Virus record (IMG/VR): IMGVR_UViG_3300009514_000075
Span: 1-28,354 of that record
From: a virus
Length of the DNA stretch: 28,354 bases
Reading direction: 5' to 3' (one strand)
A program made the translations under genes and the position numbers. Below the pieces are notes generated by a model, which did no database searches, was not told the DNA's origin, and worked only from the letters and a program-made list of their open reading frames with translations. Position 1 is the first letter of the stretch; the number at the start of each line of letters is the position of its first letter. Of the stretch, positions 24,553 through 28,354 are shown piece by piece.

Positions 24553-24966
24553 ATGGGAACACGAGCAGATTTCTATATTGGAAGAGGGAAGCACGCTGAA
24601 TGGCTCGGCAGTATTGCATACGATGGTTACCCGGAGGGTATAGCTGAATCAGTTATAAACTCAGGTAATGAAAAAGAATGGCGCACTGCTCTCACCGTAT
24701 TTCTAGAAGGGCGTGAAGACGCTACCTTTCCCGAGGACGGCTGGCCGTGGCCTTGGGAGGATAGTCATACAACGGATTATGCGTATGCCTTTGATGGTGA
24801 AAGGGTGTGGATCTGTGGCTTGCAAAAAACATGGTTTCCTGTCAATGATAAAGAACCATTCGAAAGTGAGAAAATTGTGAATAAACAAGCTGCCATTTTT
24901 CCAGACATGACGTCCAAGCAGAAAGTGACGTTGGGTAAGCGATCGGGCTTACTCTTTCTCGCCTAA
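24553..24966 (+). CDS. Conserved phage protein of the Met-Gly-Thr-Arg-Ala-Asp-Phe family
   Basis: A 137-residue protein starting Met-Gly-Thr-Arg-Ala-Asp-Phe-Tyr-Ile-Gly-Arg-Gly. It continues with Glu-Trp-Leu-Gly-Ser-Ile-Ala-Tyr-Asp-Gly-Tyr-Pro and a Trp/Pro-rich centre (Gly-Trp-Pro-Trp-Pro-Trp-Glu-Asp-Ser). I recognise this as a conserved hypothetical family of phages and prophages of Proteobacteria, with no known activity that I can name. It has an AGGAG site 8 bases before the ATG. It closes the rightward cluster, 33 bases behind the last tiny gene, and is followed by repeats and a possible terminator. It is the only early gene here with clear relatives. Confidence 0.7.
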   Translation: MGTRADFYIGRGKHAEWLGSIAYDGYPEGIAESVINSGNEKEWRTALTVFLEGREDATFPEDGWPWPWEDSHTTDYAYAFDGERVWICGLQKTWFPVNDKEPFESEKIVNKQAAIFPDMTSKQKVTLGKRSGLLFLA

Positions 24967-24980
24967 AAAATAACAAAAGG

Positions 24981-25042
24981 TTTGTGATCAATAGGGTACA
25001 CGTTTTTTTTGTAATCAATATGTTACAAGTTTTTTTGTACCC
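24981..25042 (+). repeat. Two tandem 27-base imperfect repeats with weak stem-loops
   Basis: Two copies of a TTTGTrATCAATA...TACA...GTTTTTTT unit start at 24981 and 25008. The second contains TTGTAA/TTACAA arms followed by a run of seven T, and GGGTACA/TGTACCC arms span the pair. The site lies between converging genes, so it may be a weak terminator; a protein-binding iteron is the alternative. Confidence 0.4.
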
Positions 25043-25046
25043 TTTT

Positions 25047-25349
25047 CTATTTTTTTCTTTTTTTAGCCACGGTGCGACGCCCCGCTTTAAGCATTCCCAT
25101 GGCAAAGACGGCTTGCTTTTTAGCCTTCGGCCCATACTTCCCAGCCCGGGCACCGGCCATCTTTCCCGCGGGGATTTTCTGGCCTTGAGGGACGCCTAAA
25201 CTGGCATGTAATCCTCCTTTTTTGAAGGCCACCGCCTTTTTTCCCTTTTTCTTAATGACCTGGGTGCCCCCCACTTTGACACTCTTGCCACGCATCTTTT
25301 TGGCCCGCTTTGTACTCACATACGGACCGGGTTTTTTACGCTTGACCAT
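25047..25349 (-). CDS. Highly basic protein without acidic residues
   Basis: A 100-residue protein with 33 Lys/Arg and no Asp or Glu. The N-terminal 45 residues and the end are Lys/Arg-rich; between them lies an ordered-looking part with Gly-Gly-Leu-His-Ala-Ser-Leu-Gly-Val-Pro (45-54), Lys-Ile-Pro, and Gln-Ala-Val-Phe-Ala. I have seen this Leu-His-x-x-Leu-Gly-(Val/Ile) pattern in hypothetical phage and bacterial proteins, function unknown. Composition fits binding to DNA or RNA, for instance condensation of packaged or host DNA. It has AAGGAG before the ATG and is transcribed opposite to the early cluster. Confidence 0.65.
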   Translation of the reverse strand: MVKRKKPGPYVSTKRAKKMRGKSVKVGGTQVIKKKGKKAVAFKKGGLHASLGVPQGQKIPAGKMAGARAGKYGPKAKKQAVFAMGMLKAGRRTVAKKRKK

Positions 25350-25419
25350 GATCTCACTCCTTGAGTTCAGTGATTGCTAAATATCCTAATGAAGAAACCG
25401 ATTTGGTTTGAATTAATAA

Positions 25420-25483
25420 CAGAGGGAAAGCATCCCAAAGTTGGAAAAAGGGATCTATCAGGAGGACATGGCTTTTCCCTCTG
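25420..25483. other. Nested stem-loop between diverging genes
   Basis: CAGAGGGAAAGC (25420-25431) pairs with GCTTTTCCCTCTG (25471-25483) with a one-base bulge, and ATCCC (25432-25436) pairs with GGGAT (25450-25454) inside. The 25350-25538 gap otherwise holds a ribosome site for the basic gene and a promoter for the next plus gene. A 15-codon frame from 25468 has a GGAGG only two bases away, so I do not call it a gene. It could be a small RNA, a leader or a binding site. Confidence 0.5.
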
Positions 25484-25503
25484 TGCTTTCAATTATCGTT
25501 TTT

Positions 25504-25533
25504 TTGGTTAAATAAATCAATCTTTGTTACAAT
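25504..25533 (+). promoter_or_regulatory. Promoter placing the RNA start at the ATG
   Basis: TTGGTT (25504-25509), an 18-base spacer and TACAAT (25528-25533) lie directly before the ATG at 25539. Transcription would start at or within a base or two of that ATG, and there is no Shine-Dalgarno sequence in between, so a leaderless mRNA is expected. Confidence 0.5.
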
Positions 25534-25538
25534 AAATC

Positions 25539-25790
25539 ATGATTAAAAAGTCACTAGACGACAAAATTATTAAAATCCTGAATGCCCATTTTCGGGATTA
25601 TCCGGACGGAATGTCTATTAAAGAACTTCAGCACAAACTTGAAATGATCTATTTTAAACCCATCACCGAAACGTGCCTGCATGAGCATTGCACCGTGTTG
25701 ACCTATCAAAATCTCCTCTGCAAAGAATTTTGTTTAAAAGAAGAAAATAGCCAGGTCAAATGCCTGCGGTACAAAGTCATTAAAAAATAA
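25539..25790 (+). CDS. Small protein with winged-helix-like N-terminus, possibly leaderless
   Basis: An 83-residue protein. Residues 5-35 (Leu-Asp-Asp-Lys-Ile-Ile-Lys-Ile-Leu, then Tyr-Pro-Asp-Gly-Met-Ser-Ile-Lys-Glu-Leu-Gln-His-Lys-Leu) read like the first two helices of a winged helix. The second half has four Cys (46, 51, 61, 65 or nearby) and one His pair that might bind metal. There is no ribosome site, but a promoter ends 5 bases before the ATG. Leaderless mRNA is known for phage regulators such as lambda cI from PRM, so a regulator is a reasonable guess. It could act on the dyad in the 22.5-kb control region; no direct evidence. Confidence 0.55.
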   Translation: MIKKSLDDKIIKILNAHFRDYPDGMSIKELQHKLEMIYFKPITETCLHEHCTVLTYQNLLCKEFCLKEENSQVKCLRYKVIKK

Positions 25791-25801
25791 TTTTAAATCG
25801 A

Positions 25802-25990
25802 TTATTCACTCACACTTAGTTTTAGCTCTTCTATTAATTCTTCAATTGTACAATTATTCATCGTAATTTCTTTGTGGTGATTTTTACAAAGCGTATAACG
25901 CTTTCCGTCTTCTTCATGATGAAGTTCTGTATATTTATCGTAGCCACACACGTCACAAGGTTCGTAGTCTTGATTATGTCGCTTAAACAA
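25802..25990 (-). CDS. Mini HNH-like protein
   Basis: A 62-residue protein with Cys12-x-x-Cys15, Leu-His24-His25, Leu-Cys35 and Asn-His38-His39, the zinc-and-metal layout of HNH nucleases shortened to the bare beta-beta-alpha core. The only possible start is TTG at 25990, since an in-frame stop lies just upstream; GGGA nearby is a weak ribosome site. HNH proteins next to terminase help packaging in some phages, but here the gene is 3.5 kb away from terL. It could nick DNA, or be a zinc-binding regulator that has lost activity. It converges with the preceding gene with an 11-base gap. Confidence 0.65.
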   Translation of the reverse strand: MFKRHNQDYEPCDVCGYDKYTELHHEEDGKRYTLCKNHHKEITMNNCTIEELIEELKLSVSE

Positions 25991-26100
25991 GTTATCCCTA
26001 TGTTATCCAACGTTTAATTTATAAACAATATGACGTGAATCCTACACTATGAGTGATGAAGTTACATGAATAAAAAAGTTATCCCCATAAAATGCATTCC
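25991..26100. other. AT-rich stretch with DnaA-box-like motifs
   Basis: TTATCCCTA (25992), TTATCCAAC (26003) and TTATCCCCA (26079) lie in an AT-rich noncoding segment, and TTATCCTCA occurs at 26589. Against the box TTATCCACA they have one or two mismatches. No gene is visible here. This could be part of a replication origin, but the motif is short and may occur by chance. Confidence 0.35.
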
Positions 26101-26105
26101 CTTAA

Positions 26106-26208
26106 ATGCCCAATGGTGAGAGTTAGAAATGAGAATAGAGGAGATGCCTAGGTTTTATAAAAAAAATCTAGTTCCTCTCTATCTCATTAACGGATATGCC
26201 CAACGGAG
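26106..26208 (+). repeat. Direct repeats flanking a long hairpin
   Basis: ATGCCCAATGGTG at 26106 and ATGCCCAACGGAG at 26196 differ at two positions and bracket a hairpin at 26128-26188. The hairpin has arms AATGAG/CTCATT, ATAG/CTAT and AGGA/TCCT and an inner CTAG pair. Confidence 0.6.
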
Positions 26209-26224
26209 CCGAGTCGTCAACGAG

Positions 26225-26401
26225 ACCATTATTCAGGGATTGGATGATAATGGTTGTATGCTACTTAATAACAAATCCAATTTTGTTAGCGGGTAACGCT
26301 TCATACGTTCGAGTGCTTGGAGATGGCCCGCATGCCGTCCAGTATCTCCACTTATTATATCCGTCATCCTGTAGGCCCCGATGACAGGATTATTGGGCCT
26401 A
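26225..26401 (+). ncRNA. Candidate structured RNA with three consecutive pseudoknots
   Basis: Three overlapping stem pairs fold as H-type pseudoknots on the plus strand. First: ACCATTAT (26225)/ATAATGGT (26247), with loop ATTGGAT (26239) pairing to ATCCAAT (26275). Second: GCGGG (26289)/CCCGC (26327) crossing GGAGAT (26319)/ATCTCC (26344). Third: GTCATC (26363)/GATGAC (26380), with loop TAGGCCC (26372) pairing to GGGCCTA (26395). Loop lengths of the first and third (6-1-21 and 3-1-9 bases) are geometrically good. No gene is convincing here on either strand. A row of pseudoknots recalls tmRNA, but no T-arm or tag frame is seen. A plus-strand terminator follows at 26602. Promoter not identified; total extent unknown. 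Confidence 0.45.
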
Positions 26402-26601
26402 TAAATAACGCTGAGCGCCTCATTCGTCAAGGTAAAAAATAAAATTCATTCTTTGCGGTAAAATAAAAGTCAGAAAAATGATACAAAAAGGGGGCAATAC
26501 TTTTGTTAGTAAGTTACCGAGGAGTTGATTTGTTTGTAAGAATTTAACCTCAAGAGACTGGAACAAAAAAGACAAACATATCAATAGGTTATCCTCAGCT
26601 T

Positions 26602-26634
26602 GGTTGAGCGAAAAAATTCCGCTCAACTTTATTT
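26602..26634 (+). terminator. Rho-independent terminator
   Basis: GTTGAGCG (26603-26610) and CGCTCAAC (26620-26627) form a perfect eight-pair stem with a 9-base loop, followed by TTTATTT. On the minus strand no T-run follows, so it ends plus-strand transcription. No plus-strand gene precedes it within 800 bases, which suggests a noncoding transcript. Confidence 0.6.
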
Positions 26635-26744
26635 CATACCAAGGACGCGCCTTTTTTAGTGCCCGCTGATTTCCTTTTTCTGATGGTACAGAATAAGGGG
26701 CGGTTTGTTTGTGGATGATAGGTTTGATCAAAAATAATCCTGCT

Positions 26745-27119
26745 TTATTTTTTAACATTAATAATTGTTAATGTCAAATTTTCGTATTTCTTTTCAAAGA
26801 GTTTCTGTTTGATGCGAAACACTTCCGTTTTGACGCCTTTGACATCTTCCACCACTTGGTGGCCCGATTCTACCACCTCGTACATAAAATCGGCTTCATA
26901 AGTAATAGCACGATGCCACTGGTTGTTTTTCCTAAACTTCTCCTGTAACTCGAACCTTGGATGAACCTGTAAACGACGAATTTTCCATGCTTTTTTCATG
27001 ATCTTTAATTGAACATATCTCTCAAACTCAGCCTTCGAATCAAAGCGATACCCTTCGGCCTCTATTTTCTTGGCGTGATATTTACCCGAAGAACGCCCAA
27101 ATTTTAGCGGAGAGCTCAT
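26745..27119 (-). CDS. DUF1064-type predicted nuclease
   Basis: A 124-residue protein matching the phage DUF1064 pattern. It has Lys-Tyr-His-Ala-Lys-Lys (13-18), Phe-Asp-Ser-Lys-Ala-Glu-Phe-Glu-Arg-Tyr (26-35), Tyr-Glu-Ala-Asp-Phe (74-78), Val-Val-Glu-Asp-Val-Lys-Gly (89-95) and a following Arg-Ile-Lys-Gln-Lys-Leu-Phe. Glu31, Asp77, Asp92 and Lys94 fit a PD-(D/E)xK nuclease core. Members lie in early replication or recombination regions of phages and are thought to act as endonucleases or resolvase-like enzymes. The start shares ATGA with the upstream gene. The family call is strong; the catalytic role is inferred. Confidence 0.75.
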   Translation of the reverse strand: MSSPLKFGRSSGKYHAKKIEAEGYRFDSKAEFERYVQLKIMKKAWKIRRLQVHPRFELQEKFRKNNQWHRAITYEADFMYEVVESGHQVVEDVKGVKTEVFRIKQKLFEKKYENLTLTIINVKK

Positions 27120-27343
27120 GGCTTACCTTTCCCCATTCTCTCACCCCTTCTTGGAAGATCGTCGCGTGAGAGGCAAAAATCGTCGTTTTTAGAATTGATC
27201 ATCCCGTGATCATTTAAGAGGTCATTGAAATTTATTTTGACAGGCTTTGGAAATCGTTGATCAACTTTTAGTTTGAAAGAAAAGGACAGCGGCGAATAGA
27301 AAAAATCATCCACCCAATCATTGTACCATTCGTTAAAATCCAT
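27116..27343 (-). CDS. Small protein upstream of the DUF1064 gene
   Basis: A 75-residue protein with an aromatic, acidic N-terminus (Asp-Phe-Asn-Glu-Trp-Tyr-Asn-Asp-Trp) and a basic end. GAGGA lies 7 bases before the ATG, and the stop overlaps the next start as ATGA. It has no family I can name. Coupling to the nuclease gene suggests a shared pathway, possibly DNA replication or recombination. Confidence 0.55.
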   Translation of the reverse strand: MDFNEWYNDWVDDFFYSPLSFSFKLKVDQRFPKPVKINFNDLLNDHGMINSKNDDFCLSRDDLPRRGERMGKGKP

Positions 27344-27388
27344 TTAGCAATCCTCATTAGGGATTTGGGAAAAGCTACACCACCCTGA

Positions 27389-27420
27389 TTTTAATTATGG
27401 CGAAGTCGCCATAATTAAAA
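27389..27420. promoter_or_regulatory. Perfect 15-base palindrome upstream of the DUF1064 operon
   Basis: TTTTAATTATGGCGA and TCGCCATAATTAAAA flank a two-base centre. T-rich on the 5' arm and A-rich on the 3' arm, it does not look like a terminator in either direction. It lies about 45 bases before the start of the 75-residue gene and may be a regulator site or a replication-related dyad. Confidence 0.5.
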
Positions 27421-27443
27421 GTCGATACGGATATGTTGTAGGA

Positions 27444-27590
27444 TTATTCTTTATTATCCTCTGGCGATTTAAGTCGAGCAACAATTTTTTTATAGATCCT
27501 TATCACGGGGCCAATATAGAGGAACACCGCCGCCCAAAAAGCGATGCTCAAAAATATCATCGAAAGGGTATGAGAATCTAAAATAAGCAT
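27444..27590 (-). CDS. 48-residue single-span membrane protein
   Basis: A short frame with AGAGG before the ATG. Residues about 9-31 are strongly hydrophobic (Ser-Met-Ile-Phe-Leu-Ser-Ile-Ala-Phe-Trp-Ala-Ala-Val-Phe-Leu-Tyr-Ile), followed by a basic stretch (Arg-Ile-Tyr-Lys-Lys) and an acidic end, which places the C-terminus in the cytoplasm. Size and layout would allow a small holin-like or membrane-stress protein, but no lysis genes are next to it. It lies 26 bases after the 128-residue gene. Confidence 0.55.
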   Translation of the reverse strand: MLILDSHTLSMIFLSIAFWAAVFLYIGPVIRIYKKIVARLKSPEDNKE

Positions 27591-27616
27591 AAAATTACCT
27601 CTTATAAGTCATTTAT

Positions 27617-28003
27617 CTATTCTTCATTATTGAGTAGCTTGAGGAGTTTAACGTATAATTCCAATGAAAATAATCGGATAAATGAAAACGATTTTAATTT
27701 ATAAACCAAAAACCAAAATTCAGGAAGACGTTCTTTAAACAAAGGATCACCCATTAACAAAAACATCTGCGATTCACATATTTTTTCCTGGTCTTCCATC
27801 TCTTTTATTAATAACAAAACATGTTCTTTCAAATCGTTATTACTTTCTTCCTTATAATGATGTTTAGCAAAGTTCTTAAATTTATATAAGATATCATGGG
27901 GTAGAATTCTCGCGCTTGCTGATGAAGGACTTCCAAATTTTTCATTGATCAACTCCAGCCCTTCATTGACAAAATCACGATCGTTCATCTCTTCAATATC
28001 CAT
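27617..28003 (-). CDS. Unknown helical protein
   Basis: A 128-residue, mostly helical protein. It begins on a TAATG junction with the 30-residue gene, ends with aromatic and Leu-rich helices (Phe-Trp-Phe-Leu-Val-Tyr-Lys-Leu-Lys) and Asn-Asn-Glu-Glu. AAAGGA precedes the ATG. No motif or family recognised. Codon use is AT-rich like the neighbouring genes. It belongs to the leftward operon 28340-27444. Confidence 0.55.
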   Translation of the reverse strand: MDIEEMNDRDFVNEGLELINEKFGSPSSASARILPHDILYKFKNFAKHHYKEESNNDLKEHVLLLIKEMEDQEKICESQMFLLMGDPLFKERLPEFWFLVYKLKSFSFIRLFSLELYVKLLKLLNNEE

Positions 28004-28095
28004 TATTTATCCTTTTTAAATAATTGGTTGATACTTTCAAATGTACACGTACTTTTCTTTGATTTTATTTCAGTACGTTCTGCTTCTATTTTCAT
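28003..28095 (-). CDS. 30-residue basic peptide
   Basis: The ATG at 28095 overlaps the upstream TGA as ATGA and the TAA at 28003 overlaps the next ATG as TAATG. The product is 30 residues, charged (Met-Lys-Ile-Glu-Ala-Glu-Arg-Thr-Glu-Ile-Lys-Ser-Lys-Lys) with one Cys. Stop-start packing on both sides is the main support; there is no clear ribosome site of its own, so it would depend on coupling. Confidence 0.45.
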   Translation of the reverse strand: MKIEAERTEIKSKKSTCTFESINQLFKKDK

Positions 28096-28340
28096 ACGGT
28101 GCCGGAATTTAGGGCTAAAGAAACAAGTAATTTATCTATAATACTTTGGAGAGCCTCTCGTTGAGAATGAAAAATTTTTTCTTCATTTGCAATGATTAAC
28201 GGCGTGTGTTCATCTTCTTCACAATCATAAGTAGTATCGAAACCATATTTATTTAAAAATATATGATAGGAAGGATGCATAAAGTTATATATAATTTCTT
28301 CGCGTGTATTTAAATCCTCCCCAAAACTATAGATAGACAA
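28092..28340 (-). CDS. Unknown acidic protein, start near the window edge
   Basis: An 82-residue acidic protein with Asp/Glu/His-rich centre (Tyr-Asp-Cys-Glu-Glu-Asp-Glu-His-Thr-Pro). The first start seen is TTG at 28340 after AGGAAG; the frame stays open to the window edge, so it could begin further upstream. It couples by ATGA to the 30-residue gene. No family recognised. Confidence 0.5.
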   Translation of the reverse strand: MSIYSFGEDLNTREEIIYNFMHPSYHIFLNKYGFDTTYDCEEDEHTPLIIANEEKIFHSQREALQSIIDKLLVSLALNSGTV

Positions 28341-28354
28341 AATTCTTCCTTTAT

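Noticed and set aside
26280-26320. tRNA-like GTTCGA motif
   Set aside because: Flanking bases do not form a T-arm and there is no acceptor stem at the right distance.
26196-26384. Plus-strand frame of 62 residues over the structured region
   Set aside because: No ribosome site, and the sequence is better explained by RNA pairing.
26106-26401. tmRNA
   Set aside because: A row of three pseudoknots is suggestive, but there is no T-arm, no acceptor stem, no terminal CCA and no tag frame ending in Ala-Ala.
26233-26430. Minus-strand frame of 65 residues with a TTG start
   Set aside because: Protein-like at first sight, but without ribosome site or ATG and overlapping the paired stems of the pseudoknot region. 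A remnant gene cannot be excluded.
26420-26758. Minus-strand frame of 112 residues downstream of the DUF1064 gene
   Set aside because: No ribosome site, low-quality hydrophobic composition, and it spans a clear plus-strand terminator; more likely chance in AT-rich DNA.

Overview
The window is part of a tailed double-stranded DNA phage (or prophage) genome with a P22-like podovirus plan. Three things point to this. From 22454 down to position 1, nearly gapless minus-strand genes follow the order small terminase, large terminase, portal, scaffold, coat, gp4-like adaptor, gp10-like hub, needle-position protein, ejection proteins, tail fibre. Recognisable family motifs occur along that order. No bacterial housekeeping gene is present. 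Shine-Dalgarno sites of the AGGAG type and sigma70-like promoters suggest a bacterial, probably Gram-negative host, but the host cannot be named from this sequence. No integrase, DNA polymerase or confirmed lysis gene is visible, so this is only part of the genome.

Layout. (A) 1-22454, minus strand: late operon for packaging, head and tail. The start is a divergent control region at 22455-22670, which holds a leftward promoter (TTGACT-17-TAGTAT), a dyad over its -35 box, and a rightward promoter (TTGCTA-16-TATACT). The head module includes its own GroES-like co-chaperonin between portal and scaffold. The coat gene is followed by two tiny genes, one of which appears to need a -1 frameshift at a dnaX-type slippery heptamer. 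A 1081-residue repetitive virion protein comes next, and then the tail-hub and DNA-ejection genes. (B) 22671-24966, plus strand: about ten short, overlapping genes with strong ribosome sites. These are likely early host-takeover or regulatory proteins, mostly unrecognisable. (C) 25047-28354, mixed strands: a 100-residue protein with no acidic residue, a small possibly leaderless gene, a mini HNH protein, a DUF1064-type nuclease and small hypothetical genes. In this part, 25991-26744 has no convincing gene. It holds DnaA-box-like TTATCC motifs, a long hairpin flanked by direct repeats, three consecutive possible H-type pseudoknots and a plus-strand terminator, and may be a structured RNA or an origin.

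How the parts work together: TerS and TerL load DNA through the portal into a shell built by coat, scaffold and probably host GroEL with the phage co-chaperonin. The gp4-like and gp10-like proteins close the vertex. The needle-position protein and tail fibre complete the tail, and three ejection proteins travel with the DNA. The most unusual points are a large terminase that seems to carry a second, degenerate nuclease domain after its normal one, the frameshift candidate after the coat gene, and the pseudoknot-rich noncoding region.
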